From Acidobacteriota bacterium (GTDB lineage: Bacteria; Acidobacteriota; Vicinamibacteria; Vicinamibacterales; UBA2999), in contig JACPTI010000103.1 of the NCBI GenBank assembly GCA_016192845.1, positions 1-62,929 on the forward strand: 62,929 bases of DNA, read 5' to 3'. This document shows positions 16,913 through 25,191 of this stretch, piece after piece (positions within the stretch are counted from its first letter, which is position 1; every line of letters starts with the position of its first letter). The position numbers and the translations under genes were made by a program. The notes beneath the pieces are model-generated. The model was not told where the DNA came from. It ran no database searches and saw nothing but the letters and a program-made list of their open reading frames with translations.

Positions 16913-16926
16913 CCAACGATCGTTGG
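16913..16926. promoter_or_regulatory. 14-bp palindrome upstream of the PAS-LuxR gene
   Basis: CCAACGATCGTTGG is a perfect palindrome 85-98 bases before the regulator's start. It is a candidate regulator-binding site, possibly autoregulatory. The evidence is symmetry and position only. Confidence 0.3.
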
Positions 16927-17019
16927 AAGGGGAAAGGGGACGGGGGCGTCTGAGCTTGCCGGTGCGAGAGGCTCAGATGATAGTCGATATAAGGGAAGCC
17001 CCCCCAAACCACACCACTC

Positions 17020-17289
17020 TCACCGCTCCCCGTCCCCAGCTGAAAGCCCGAACACGTGAACGGCACTGTCCACGACATGCTGCTCGGGCTGTCTCGCGAG
17101 CAAGCGCACGGCGTCGGCCGCGAGAGCCTCCACGACATGCGCCACCACGCCCTCCACGATCGCACGCTGCTGCGCGTCGAGCATGGCGAGCTTTCGCCGC
17201 AGTCGGACTATTTCAGCGCGCCCCACGCGCGCAAAGTCCTCCTGGAGCATCCGCGCGGCGGCTATCCCACTCACACGGCAAGTGCCCAT
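17020..17289 (-). CDS. Stand-alone glutamyl-tRNA reductase dimerisation-type domain
   Basis: This 89-aa protein reads RVGRAEIVRLRRKLAMLDAQ followed by RAIVEGVVAHVVEAL and HVVDSAVHVFGL. It matches the C-terminal helical dimerisation domain of glutamyl-tRNA reductase (HemA) in spacing and charge pattern, but the catalytic and NADPH-binding parts are absent. It may be a remnant, or a regulator that binds HemA or adjusts tetrapyrrole flow for heme d1. A good sigma-54 promoter just upstream argues against simple decay. The start 17289 is preferred because longer versions would begin upstream of the predicted transcription start. Confidence 0.6.
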   Translation of the reverse strand: MGTCRVSGIAAARMLQEDFARVGRAEIVRLRRKLAMLDAQQRAIVEGVVAHVVEALAADAVRLLARQPEQHVVDSAVHVFGLSAGDGER

Positions 17290-17323
17290 GCTCTTCGCCT
17301 TTCCCCCGGACCCGCGCATGAGT

Positions 17324-17340
17324 TGCAACCCGGGTACCAG
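17324..17340 (-). promoter_or_regulatory. Sigma-54 (-24/-12) promoter
   Basis: The minus strand reads CTGGTACCCGGGTTGCA, matching YTGGCACG-N4-TTGCW with two mismatches and exact GG-N10-GC spacing. Transcription would start near 17313, about 24 bases before the small GluTR-like gene. It is the second best sigma-54 site in the window. Confidence 0.6.
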
Positions 17341-17680
17341 CCTCGTTCGGCCCTTGCCGCGAGCGTTGCAGATTCAGGGCGCGCTTTCATGCCCCGGAGC
17401 GTACGATGCCGCATAGCGCCTGTAAATCCATCGGCCGCCTCAATTGCCTGATGTAAACGCACTAGGGCTGGGCCACCACGCCCATGGTCCCGGAGCGGGA
17501 GTATTGCCGCTGGGGCAAAAGTCCGCGGAGCATGCGGAAAAATCCGCTCAGGCTCCGGCCGTCATGAAAAAGCCCGGTACGGATCCGGTTCGTCGGCGCG
17601 CGATGGCGGGGTTCGCCGATGTGCGGGCATGTTTGTTGCTCCCCGGCGCACTCGTCTAGCTCTGTCAGTGCGGCGAGTGC
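17341..17680. other. Intergenic region without recognised gene
   Basis: About 340 bases between divergent genes. It contains small hairpins, such as TTGCC-GCTG-GGGCAA near 17505 and GCGGAAAAATCCGC near 17535, and no convincing reading frame. Promoters for the C1 gene on the plus strand should lie here, but I cannot point to a clear -35/-10 pair. Confidence 0.4.
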
Positions 17681-18634
17681 ATGGGGAACCGACGTTTCAC
17701 ACAGGCCATTGCGGCCGCTACTGCCTGCACCCTCTGGGTGAGCACGGCGCCGGTGTCGGGACAGGAAATCCCCTCCATTCCTCGCGTCCAGCAGTCGGTC
17801 TGTCCTGACGGCAATCCGGTCCCGCTCCTGGCCTGCGCGCGCGAGCAGATCAAGACTTTCACACCGCCGCGTACGCGTGACGGCAAGCCGGATCTCTCGG
17901 GTTACTGGGGTGGAACGCAGGTGCCGCACGAAAGTCTCGAAGCGCACCCGCGGACGCTGGACGACACTGGCGGCCCCAGCTTCGTCGTCGACCCGCCGGA
18001 CGGCAAGGTGCCAATCCAGCCGTGGGCGGAGGCCCAGCGGGCCGAGAACTTCGCGAAGTACATCGATCACAACGGGCAGTGCTTCCAGTCGGGCGTGCCT
18101 CGGCACCTCTACATGACCTCCGCGCACCAGTTCATTCAAACGCCGACGCGTCTGGTGATGCTCTCGGAGGAGGCCAACGCATACCGGATCGTGATCCTCG
18201 ATGGGCGCCCGCATATCGGCCGCGACATCGTGCTGTGGCAGGGGGACTCGCGCGGCCGATGGGAGGGCGACACGCTCGTGGTGGAGACGACGAACCAGAA
18301 CGGGCGGGCCTGGCTCGACCAGCGGGGGCGTTTCCTGACGGATGCGGCGGTCGTCGTGGAGCGCTTCACCCTCTTCGAGAAGGACTCGATCCTCTGGGAG
18401 ATCACAATCACCGACCCGCTGGTGTACACCCGCCCGTTCACGATGGTGTCGGCGCTGCGGCGCAACCGGCGGCCGGGCTTCGAGATCTGGGAAGAGTCGT
18501 GCTACGAAGGCGAGGCCACCGCGAACGACCTGCGGGGCCTCGGTCTCGGTACTCATCCAGGCATCTCGTCCAGAGAGGCACAGATGCACAAGGAGGCGTA
18601 CGAGCAGGCCATTTCGGGCCGGCGCGCCAGGTAA
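17681..18634 (+). CDS. Secreted GRWEGDTLVV-family protein, type C (copy 1)
   Basis: This 317-aa protein has a signal peptide (about 1-27, ending near VSG-QE). It then follows a layout shared by ten genes in this window: a PDLSGYW opening, a VDPPDGK segment, a Cys next to PR.LY (CFQSGVPRHLY), DGRPHIGRD, GDSRGRWEGDTLVVETT, ERFTLFE, ITDPLVYTRPF and a closing E-x-C. No enzyme family or catalytic motif is recognised. The pattern suggests an exported beta-rich domain. Type C has an extra Cys-containing front part (VCPDGNPVPLLACARE). It forms a same-strand C-D-C run with the next two genes. Function unknown. Confidence 0.8.
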   Translation: MGNRRFTQAIAAATACTLWVSTAPVSGQEIPSIPRVQQSVCPDGNPVPLLACAREQIKTFTPPRTRDGKPDLSGYWGGTQVPHESLEAHPRTLDDTGGPSFVVDPPDGKVPIQPWAEAQRAENFAKYIDHNGQCFQSGVPRHLYMTSAHQFIQTPTRLVMLSEEANAYRIVILDGRPHIGRDIVLWQGDSRGRWEGDTLVVETTNQNGRAWLDQRGRFLTDAAVVVERFTLFEKDSILWEITITDPLVYTRPFTMVSALRRNRRPGFEIWEESCYEGEATANDLRGLGLGTHPGISSREAQMHKEAYEQAISGRRAR

Positions 18635-18727
18635 CGCCCGGGAGGCTGATCGTCTGTGCGCGTCGAACGAGGAACACCGAATCAGCCGGGAGACCAACGT
18701 CCAGAACCCTCACAGGAGAGCTCACAC

Positions 18728-19531
18728 GTGAAGAAGCGCACGATCATGCTGTTGGCCGTTGCCTGCGCCGTGACCGCTACGCTGGCGTTGACGCCGGCGA
18801 TTGGGTCGGGGCAGACGCCGGCGACCTCGACCTACAAAGCGCCCCGCACGCCGGCCGGGCAGCCGGACCTCCAAGGCATCTGGCAGGCCGTGAACACCGC
18901 CGTCTGGAACATTCAGGATCATCCTGCCACGCTCGGCATTCCCGCGGGGCTGAGCATCGTGAACGGCAACGAGATTCCTTACCTGCCCGGCGCACTCGCC
19001 AAGCGATACGAGAACTACCGGAACCGCATGACGGGCGATCCGGAATCCAAGTGCTTCATGGTGGGGACGCCGCGCATCAACTACATGCCGTATCCCTTCG
19101 AGATCGTGCAGACGCCGACGCAGGTCACCATCCTCTACGAGTACGTGCACACGACGCGGTACATCTACCTGGCCGGCAAGCATCCGCCCGGCCCGATTCA
19201 GTGGTACATGGGGGATTCGCGCGCGCGCTGGGAGGGGGACACCCTCGTCGTCGACGTCGTCCATTTCACCGACACGAACTGGCTGGATCGGTCGGGCAAC
19301 TTTCACAGCGGCAACATGCGCCTGGTGGAGCGGTGGACCCGCATCGGCCCCGACCACATGATGTACGAGGCGACGATCGAGGACCCGACGGTCTTCTCCC
19401 GTCCCTGGACGATCCGCTTCCCGCTCTACCGCCGGATCGAGCCCAACGCGCAGCTCCTCGAGTACGAGTGTCCCTCCTACCTGGAGCTGGAAAAAGATCA
19501 GCGGGTCGGCCTCCGGCCGACCGATCGGTAA
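18728..19531 (+). CDS. Secreted GRWEGDTLVV-family protein, type D (copy 1)
   Basis: This 267-aa secreted protein has the signal VKKRTIMLLAVACAVTATLA and family motifs QPDLQGIWQA, CFMVGTPRINYMPYPFEIVQ, YEYVHTTRYIY, GDSRARWEGDTLVVDVV, LVERWTR, IEDPTVFSRPW and LLEYEC. The GTG start at 18728 is chosen because an AGGAG lies nine bases upstream; an ATG six codons later is the alternative. In the motif GDSRARWEG the usual Gly is Ala. It sits between two type-C genes and is close to the type-D copy at 21837. Function unknown. Confidence 0.8.
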   Translation: MKKRTIMLLAVACAVTATLALTPAIGSGQTPATSTYKAPRTPAGQPDLQGIWQAVNTAVWNIQDHPATLGIPAGLSIVNGNEIPYLPGALAKRYENYRNRMTGDPESKCFMVGTPRINYMPYPFEIVQTPTQVTILYEYVHTTRYIYLAGKHPPGPIQWYMGDSRARWEGDTLVVDVVHFTDTNWLDRSGNFHSGNMRLVERWTRIGPDHMMYEATIEDPTVFSRPWTIRFPLYRRIEPNAQLLEYECPSYLELEKDQRVGLRPTDR

Positions 19532-19558
19532 CGAGCTGGGATCCATTTGGGAGGGCGC

Positions 19559-20521
19559 ATGAGAAACCTACGTTTCTGGGTGGCCGTTGGCGCTGTGGGC
19601 GCTGCCGCCTGCACGCTTGGGGTGGGCACCGCATGGGGACAGGAGGAGGGGAAGATCCCGTCCGTTCGGCGGTATGAGCAGTCCGTCTGCCCCATGGGCG
19701 ACCCGGTCCCGCTCCGGGCCTGCGCGCGCGAGCAGGCCAAGACCTTCACACCGCCGCGGATGCCCGACGGCAGGCCGGATCTGTCCGGCTACTGGAACGG
19801 GACGCACCCGTGGTACGAATCGCTTGAGACGCACCCGCAGACGTGGACCGACAGCGGCGGCCCCAGCTTCATCGTCGACCCGCCGGACGGCAAGTTGCCG
19901 CTCCAGCCGTGGGCGGCGGCACATCTGGTCGAGAAGTACGCGCGGTACATCGACCACAACGTGCAGTGTTTCCCGTCGGGCGTACCTCGTCACCTCTACT
20001 CGGGGAACTCTCATCAGTTCATCCAGACGCCGACGAAGTTCGTGATGCTCTCGGAGGAGGCCAACGCGTACCGGATCGTGATCCTCGACGGCCGTCCGCA
20101 CATCGGCCGCGACATCACGCTGTGGCAGGGCGACTCCCGCGGCCGGTGGGAGGGGAACACGCTCGTCATCGAGACCAGGAACCAGAACGGGCGGGCCTGG
20201 ATCGACCAGAAAGGGCGTTTCGTGACGGATGCGGCGATCGTGACGGAGCGCTTCACGATGTTCGACAAGAACTCGCTCCTCTGGGAGATCACGATCGACG
20301 ACCCGCTGGTCTACACCCGGCCGTTTACGCTGGCGGCGGGGATGCGGCGCAACCCGCGGCCGAACCCCGAGCTCTGGGAGGAGGGGTGCTACGAAGGCGA
20401 GGCGAGCGCGGAGGACATGCGGGGTCTCGGGTACCGCACGACGCCGGGCCTCTCGTCCAGGGAAGCACAGATGCGCAAGGAGGCGTACGAGCGGGCTATT
20501 TCGGGCGCGCCCGTCAAGTGA
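19559..20521 (+). CDS. Secreted GRWEGDTLVV-family protein, type C (copy 2)
   Basis: This 320-aa protein is a close paralogue of the gene at 17681. It shares VCPMGDPVPLRACAREQAKT, PDLSGYWNGT, VPRHLYSGNSHQFIQTPTKF, AYRIVILDGRPHIGRDI and SSREAQMRKEAYERAISG, clearly a tandem duplicate with the type-D gene between. The signal peptide covers about 1-24. GGGAGG directly precedes ATG 19559. Its motif is GRWEGNTLVIET (Asn for Asp). No known family domain was recognised. Confidence 0.8.
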   Translation: MRNLRFWVAVGAVGAAACTLGVGTAWGQEEGKIPSVRRYEQSVCPMGDPVPLRACAREQAKTFTPPRMPDGRPDLSGYWNGTHPWYESLETHPQTWTDSGGPSFIVDPPDGKLPLQPWAAAHLVEKYARYIDHNVQCFPSGVPRHLYSGNSHQFIQTPTKFVMLSEEANAYRIVILDGRPHIGRDITLWQGDSRGRWEGNTLVIETRNQNGRAWIDQKGRFVTDAAIVTERFTMFDKNSLLWEITIDDPLVYTRPFTLAAGMRRNPRPNPELWEEGCYEGEASAEDMRGLGYRTTPGLSSREAQMRKEAYERAISGAPVK

Positions 20522-20760
20522 TCAAGAGGTCAGAAGGAGCGCCCTGAGCGTCATCGGCGCCGTTGCCCGCGGGTGGCGCCTCCGTCTTCCTGCCGGATGG
20601 AGGATAGACAGCAGTTCGACACCGCCGAAATCGGCTCGTGCCAGAATGGCTACGCGATGGCCCGCGTTTTCTTAAGCGTACATGCACACCTGGACGCCCA
20701 GCATCGAGCCGTTCGACGGCGATACGCAGGTCGCGTACGAGTCGGTAAGCCCTTCGTAAG

Positions 20761-21135
20761 TTAGAGGCTTCGGTAGATGTAGGCGTCCTCGATGAAATCG
20801 TTATCCGCCACGCTCGAGGATGAACGCACGTCCTCGCCCGCTCTGTGCGCCTGATGTGTGGCCCAAATAGCGAGGGGGTCATCCGTGCTTAGAACTGAGA
20901 TGCGCCAGAGCGGTAAGTCGACACGGCCTTTCTGGAGGACGCGCTGCACCTGTTCATAGGCGCGCTTCGGACCCTCTCGGTCAAATGTGGGTAGGGCAAC
21001 AACGAATCGCCAATCGGACGACTCAGGCCAGTAGCGCCAGAACGCTGCACGCGGACGGATACCAGCCTCGTCAAGAGCGCGTAGTGCCTCTCGTCCGCGT
21101 TCGATGTCTTCCTTTACCAACGTGATCGTAGCCAT
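20761..21135 (-). CDS. HEPN-associated partner protein, 124 aa
   Basis: The protein starts MATITLVKEDIERGREALRA and contains FWRYWPESSDWRFVVALP, PLWRISVLSTDDPL and a C-terminal DFIEDAYIYRSL. I do not recognise a named family. It is the downstream gene of a pair with the HEPN protein, overlapping it by 22 bases, which implies coupled translation. By analogy with HEPN toxin-antitoxin or defence pairs it could be the cognate partner. The region is visibly less GC-rich than its surroundings, hinting at acquisition. Confidence 0.65.
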   Translation of the reverse strand: MATITLVKEDIERGREALRALDEAGIRPRAAFWRYWPESSDWRFVVALPTFDREGPKRAYEQVQRVLQKGRVDLPLWRISVLSTDDPLAIWATHQAHRAGEDVRSSSSVADNDFIEDAYIYRSL

Positions 21136-21533
21136 GCCAATACCCCGGTATTTCTTTGCGTCACGGCGCCGTAAAGGTCCAGTGCCTCCTGCGCCGTCAC
21201 CAGCCGATTGTACCGCGAGTCTACATGCCAGTCCTTGACCACGGTCCAGTTTCTGTCCAGGGCCGGGCTGGACTTCATGTCGTGTTCCAATCCTGTCCAA
21301 AGTCCGGCTACCTTCATGAGTTCGGTGAGGTCGTGGCTGTAGATCTTCTCGACTTGCTTCCTGTTTGGAGGGAAGTCGTACCTTTGTGTCGCTCGAGCGA
21401 TGCGCGCTTTGATGGCACACTCAACAGCGATGCCAGACAAGTAGTAACACCCGCTCCAAAGCCCACGGTCACGTAGTGCGCGAGCCTCCCGCAGTCGGTG
21501 CCGTGCCAAAGCCTGAAAATCAGCACGATTCAT
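21114..21533 (-). CDS. HEPN domain protein
   Basis: This 139-aa helical protein has ARHRLREARALRDRG, GCYYLSGIAVECAIKARIA and KIYSHDLTELMKVAG, the sequence pattern of the HEPN family (A-x-Y-L-x-G-x-A-V-E-C-A-L-K). HEPN proteins are often RNases or accessory parts of toxin-antitoxin and abortive infection modules. The classical catalytic R-x4-6-H is not clear: the nearest Arg-His pair (NRK...YSH) is more widely spaced. The start at 21533 gives a complete first helix. It overlaps the downstream partner gene. Confidence 0.75.
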   Translation of the reverse strand: MNRADFQALARHRLREARALRDRGLWSGCYYLSGIAVECAIKARIARATQRYDFPPNRKQVEKIYSHDLTELMKVAGLWTGLEHDMKSSPALDRNWTVVKDWHVDSRYNRLVTAQEALDLYGAVTQRNTGVLAWLRSRW

Positions 21534-21836
21534 GGCCAAAAGGCCCCTGGGTTTAGGTTCACCGTAAGAAGTACAAGTGGATAGTATCCTGTGGGTCCAC
21601 GCAGGGAACCACAACGCTGAAAGCCCTGGAAGTTCGCGGAGTCGCGAGCGTTCTGGGCGTATGGCACGATGCGCAAACCTCCATCTTCGGTTCAGGTCCG
21701 CCCTTCGACAGGGCTCCGGCGTGCAGAGCCAAGTCGAGGCACGGAAGCCGCACTGACACACGACGCCCGAGTTTGCGCTCACGCTGGCCGCGTGGGCTAG
21801 ACTACGCGGAACACATTCGCGATCCGAAGGAGACGC

Positions 21837-22631
21837 ATGAGGCTCGGGGGTGGTGGTCTTCTGTATCTCGCGGTGGCGCTGTCGCTGAGTCAGGTGCCTG
21901 CCGCTGCGCAGACGGCGGGCAGCGGCGCGCAGGCATCTCAACGCGCGGGCGTTCCGCGCGCGCGTGACGGCAAGCCCGACCTGTCGGGCATCTGGCAGGC
22001 GTTTGGCACCGCCACCGACAACCTCCTGTCCCATTCCGCGAGCAAGGGCGTTGCCGCCGGGCTCGGGGTCGTCGAGGGCGACGAGATCCCGTACCGCCCG
22101 GAGGCGCTGGCCCGGAAGCAGGAGAACTTCGCCAATCGAGCGACGCGGGACACCGAGGCGAAATGCTACCTGCCGGGCGTGCCGCGCATCACCTACATGC
22201 CGTTCCCGTTTCAGATCATTCAGACGCCGGACGTCACCACGATCTTGTACGAGTACGTCCACGCGGTTCGCTACATCTACACGAACGGGACCCCGCATCC
22301 GCCAGGGCTCATCGAGTGGTGGATGGGGGATTCGCGCGGCCGCTGGGAGGGAGACACGCTCGTCGTCGACGTCGTGCATTTCAACGCGGACACCTGGTTC
22401 GACAGGACCGGCAACTTCCATAGCGAGGCGCTGCACGTGGTCGAGCGGTACTCGCTCATGGATGCCGATCACATCAACTACGAAGTGACCATCGAAGACC
22501 CAAAGGTGTTCACGCGGCCCTGGAAGATGCAGATGGTGGTGTACCGCCGCAAGGAGCCGAACGTCCAGCTGCTCGACTACGACTGCTATGCATTCGAGTG
22601 GGAGAAGTACTATCCCTATCCGGGACTGTGA
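21837..22631 (+). CDS. Secreted GRWEGDTLVV-family protein, type D (copy 2)
   Basis: This 264-aa protein has a signal peptide (LLYLAVALSLSQVPAAAQ), KPDLSGIWQAFGTATDN, CYLPGVPRITYMPFPFQIIQ, GDSRGRWEGDTLVVDVVHF, WFDRTGNFHSEALHVVERY, IEDPKVFTRPW and LLDYDC. AAGGAG four bases before the ATG fixes the start. It is the closest relative of the gene at 18728. The 302-base gap upstream separates it from the HEPN pair and shows no other gene. Confidence 0.8.
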   Translation: MRLGGGGLLYLAVALSLSQVPAAAQTAGSGAQASQRAGVPRARDGKPDLSGIWQAFGTATDNLLSHSASKGVAAGLGVVEGDEIPYRPEALARKQENFANRATRDTEAKCYLPGVPRITYMPFPFQIIQTPDVTTILYEYVHAVRYIYTNGTPHPPGLIEWWMGDSRGRWEGDTLVVDVVHFNADTWFDRTGNFHSEALHVVERYSLMDADHINYEVTIEDPKVFTRPWKMQMVVYRRKEPNVQLLDYDCYAFEWEKYYPYPGL

Positions 22632-22635
22632 GCCG

Positions 22636-22653
22636 GTCCGGCTGAAGCCGGAC
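22636..22653. repeat. Short hairpin GTCCGGC-TGAA-GCCGGAC
   Basis: A perfect 7-bp stem with a 4-base loop lies between two same-strand paralogues. It is probably a small R2-type repeat; the fuller copies begin GTAG and end GGGAG. Confidence 0.5.
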
Positions 22654-22678
22654 ACTACGTGGGAAACGGAGCGTGCCG

Positions 22679-23500
22679 ATGAGAGTGCACCAGACGGTGA
22701 AGGTCCCGGCGATTGGCGTGGCGCTCGTCGCGCTGTCGGCGTCGCTGGCAGGCCAGACGGTCAGGCCCGACGGCCAGCCCGAGGTGCAGGGAGCCTGGCG
22801 CCCTGTCATCGGCGGAACCCATTCCCTCGACCCGGCCAAGAGCGGCGCTGCGGATTTCGAAGAACGGATCGGCGGAGTCGTCAGAAACAATCCGAGCCGG
22901 ATCGTGGACCCACCCGATGGACACATTCCGTATCAGCCGTGGGCGGCAGCGCTGCAGAAGGGACTCGAGGCCGTGTACGAGACTCCGACCCGGCCTGAGC
23001 ACATCGATACCCAGACGCGGTGCCTGGTGCCTGGGGTGCCGCGTCTGTACTACTTTCCGACCTTTCGGATTCTTCAACCTCCCGGCAGCGTGGTGTTCGT
23101 CTGGGACGAGTATCACGCGTTTCGAGTCGTCCCGCTGGACGGCCGTCCTCACGTCGGAGGAAACATCAAGCTCTGGATGGGCGACGGGCGCGGCCGGTGG
23201 GAGGGAAACACCCTGGTTGTGGACACGGCCAGTCTCAAAGCGAAATCGCGGCTCGACGTCGTCGGCGACTTCTTCAGCGACGAGGCGCACATCGTGGAGC
23301 GCTTCATCTTCGCCGACATCAACACGATGACGTACGAAGCGACCATCACCGATCCGCACGTATTTACCCGGCCCTGGACGATACGTGTCGCCCACAGGCG
23401 GATGCCGGACGAGGAGTTCTGGGAGTGGGCGTGTCACGAAGGTGAGCGCGACGCGGCCAATTCGTCGAGCAGAATCGACTCCGATACCGAACGAAAATAG
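22679..23500 (+). CDS. Secreted GRWEGDTLVV-family protein, type E
   Basis: This 273-aa protein has a signal peptide ending near SLAGQ, then QPEVQGAWRPV, a VDPPDGHIPYQPWA segment, CLVPGVPRLYYFPTFRI, LDGRPHVGGNIKLW, GDGRGRWEGNTLVVDT, IVERFIFADI, ITDPHVFTRPWT and EWACHEGE. GGAG lies before ATG 22679. It is followed by a VOC protein with a 16-base gap, so the two are probably co-transcribed. Function unknown. Confidence 0.8.
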   Translation: MRVHQTVKVPAIGVALVALSASLAGQTVRPDGQPEVQGAWRPVIGGTHSLDPAKSGAADFEERIGGVVRNNPSRIVDPPDGHIPYQPWAAALQKGLEAVYETPTRPEHIDTQTRCLVPGVPRLYYFPTFRILQPPGSVVFVWDEYHAFRVVPLDGRPHVGGNIKLWMGDGRGRWEGNTLVVDTASLKAKSRLDVVGDFFSDEAHIVERFIFADINTMTYEATITDPHVFTRPWTIRVAHRRMPDEEFWEWACHEGERDAANSSSRIDSDTERK

Positions 23501-23516
23501 CGACTGGAGGTCGGCC

Positions 23517-24413
23517 ATGAGAAGACTCGCCACGGCGCTGACCCTGCTGTTGCTCCTGTCGCTCGCGCCCGTCAGGGCGCAGCTCGCGTCTCCCAACCCG
23601 ACGGGCGTCTCCATGGGGCATCTCCATTACGTCGTCCGCAACGTGGAAGCGAACAGGAAGTTCTGGATCGACTTCGGCGCGACGCCGGTGAAGTTCGGCG
23701 ACAGGGAAGTCCTCAAGCTGCCTGAGGTCTTCATCTTCCTCGACCGCGGCGAGCCGTCCGGTGGCACCGAAGGATCGGTGGTCAACCACGTGGCCTTCCG
23801 GCTGCCGGATATTCCGAAAGCGTTGACGAGATTCCGGTCGCTGGGGGTCAGGGTGCTTCCGCAGAATCCCGGTTCGCCGATCGGCAATATCCTCACGCCA
23901 GAAGGCGAGCGGATCGAGCTGTTCCATGACGGCACGGAGAATGTGCCGTTCCATCTCGATGACGGCCGTCGCGATGTGGTCGCCGAGCGCCTCGGGCGGC
24001 CGATGACGACACCGGTGACGACGCATCACTTCCATCTGCATCTGCCGGTGGGGCAGTCGAAGGCAGCGAAGACGTGGTACGTGAGGATGTTCGGCGCGCT
24101 GCCGGGGACGCGGCGGGGCTCGCGTCGAACCGACGGTACGCCGCAAACCGTTTATCTGGCGGCCGACATCCCGGGCATGAACATCAACTTCCTCGACGTC
24201 GAGGAAAAGCTCGCTCCCACCAAAGGGCGGATGCTCGACCACATCGGGTTCGAAGTGCGGAACCTCGAGGCGTTCTGCAGGAAGCTCGAAGCCGGAGGGG
24301 TGAAGTTCGCCAGGCCCTATCGCAGGAATCGGGGCGATCCGATTGCGACCGCGCTGCTCGTCGATCCGTGGGGGACGTCCATCGAGCTGACCGAAGGGCT
24401 GAGCCGCTACTGA
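23517..24413 (+). CDS. Secreted two-domain VOC (glyoxalase-fold) protein
   Basis: This 298-aa protein has a signal peptide (about 1-22) and two vicinal-oxygen-chelate modules, MGHLHYVVRNVEANRKFW to ERIELFHDG and TTHHFHLHLPVGQSKAAKTW to GTSIELTEG. VOC enzymes bind a metal with His/Glu ligands and act on diverse substrates (dioxygenases, isomerases, resistance proteins). HLH, DHIGF and IELT supply possible ligands. Export is unusual for the fold, but a second secreted VOC protein occurs at 47550. GGAGG upstream fixes the start. Confidence 0.82.
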   Translation: MRRLATALTLLLLLSLAPVRAQLASPNPTGVSMGHLHYVVRNVEANRKFWIDFGATPVKFGDREVLKLPEVFIFLDRGEPSGGTEGSVVNHVAFRLPDIPKALTRFRSLGVRVLPQNPGSPIGNILTPEGERIELFHDGTENVPFHLDDGRRDVVAERLGRPMTTPVTTHHFHLHLPVGQSKAAKTWYVRMFGALPGTRRGSRRTDGTPQTVYLAADIPGMNINFLDVEEKLAPTKGRMLDHIGFEVRNLEAFCRKLEAGGVKFARPYRRNRGDPIATALLVDPWGTSIELTEGLSRY

Positions 24414-24469
24414 GGCCGTTCCGTTCGCCGTTTGCGCCTCCGATCTCCGTGTGACTACAATGTACTTAC

Positions 24470-24724
24470 ATGGCGACCAGAACGCGGCTCGTTCGGATCG
24501 GCAACTCGCGGGGCATCCGGGTGCCGAGGGCGCTGCTGGAGCAGGCCGACCTGCCCGAGGAAGTCGAACTCCAGGCGCAGCCGGGCCGTCTGATCGTCCG
24601 CGCGGCGCGCCGGCCGCGGGAGGGCTGGGCCGACGCGGCGCGCCGGATGCGCGAACGCAACGAGGACCGGTTGCTTGACCCTGTCACGCCGACCCGGTTC
24701 GACGAGAACGAGTGGAGGTGGTAG
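24470..24724 (+). CDS. mazE: MazE-like antitoxin (AbrB/SpoVT fold)
   Basis: The 84-aa protein has RLVRIGNSRGIRVPRALLEQ, the AbrB/MazE swapped-hairpin DNA-binding pattern, and an acidic C-terminus (DPVTPTRFDENEWRW) that would wrap the toxin. It overlaps the mazF-like gene by 13 bases, the usual antitoxin-first order. Confidence 0.85.
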   Translation: MATRTRLVRIGNSRGIRVPRALLEQADLPEEVELQAQPGRLIVRAARRPREGWADAARRMRERNEDRLLDPVTPTRFDENEWRW

Positions 24725-25053
24725 CGCGTCGCGCCGTCGCGCGTGGCGACGTTCACCTGGTCCGCCTCGACCCGACGCTCGGCAGTGAGATTCGAAAGAG
24801 GCGCCCTTGCCTGGTCGTATCGCCAGACGAGCTCAACGCGCATCTGCGAACGGCCATCGTCGCTCCCATGACTACCAGTGGACAGGCGTATCCGTGGCGT
24901 GTGCCCTGCAGGTTTCAGCGGCGCGACGGCTTTGTGGCCCTCGACCAGCTCCGGACGGTCGATACGGAACGACTCGTCAGGCGCCTGGGGCGCCTCTCGC
25001 CCGAAACGACCGCCGCGGTCCTCCGCGGTCTGCAGGAGATGTTCGCCGAATAG
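24712..25053 (+). CDS. mazF: MazF-like endoribonuclease toxin (PemK family)
   Basis: The 113-aa protein has VARGDVHLVRLDPTLGSEI, RPCLVVSPDELN, TAIVAPMTTSG and FVALDQLRTVDTERL, the standard order of MazF/PemK proteins. The Arg in GSEIRKRRP and the Thr in MTTSG lie where MazF uses an Arg and Thr for RNA cleavage. It forms a toxin-antitoxin pair with the preceding gene. Confidence 0.87.
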   Translation: MEVVARRAVARGDVHLVRLDPTLGSEIRKRRPCLVVSPDELNAHLRTAIVAPMTTSGQAYPWRVPCRFQRRDGFVALDQLRTVDTERLVRRLGRLSPETTAAVLRGLQEMFAE

Positions 25054-25191
25054 GCGGGCAGCGTCCGCGCCGTCCTCGATTTCCCGCCGAGCCGTACGGG
25101 CACGCAGCGGCCGAGAGCTGTTTGAGATCTCCGGGCGTGCGCGGCGCGACAGGCTCAGCGATCCGCCGAGCCTGCCGGCCACTCTCGCACT

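Noticed and set aside
20522..20760. Small open frame between the type-C gene and the HEPN pair
   Set aside because: No ribosome-binding site, no recognisable domain and poor codon pattern; treated as intergenic.
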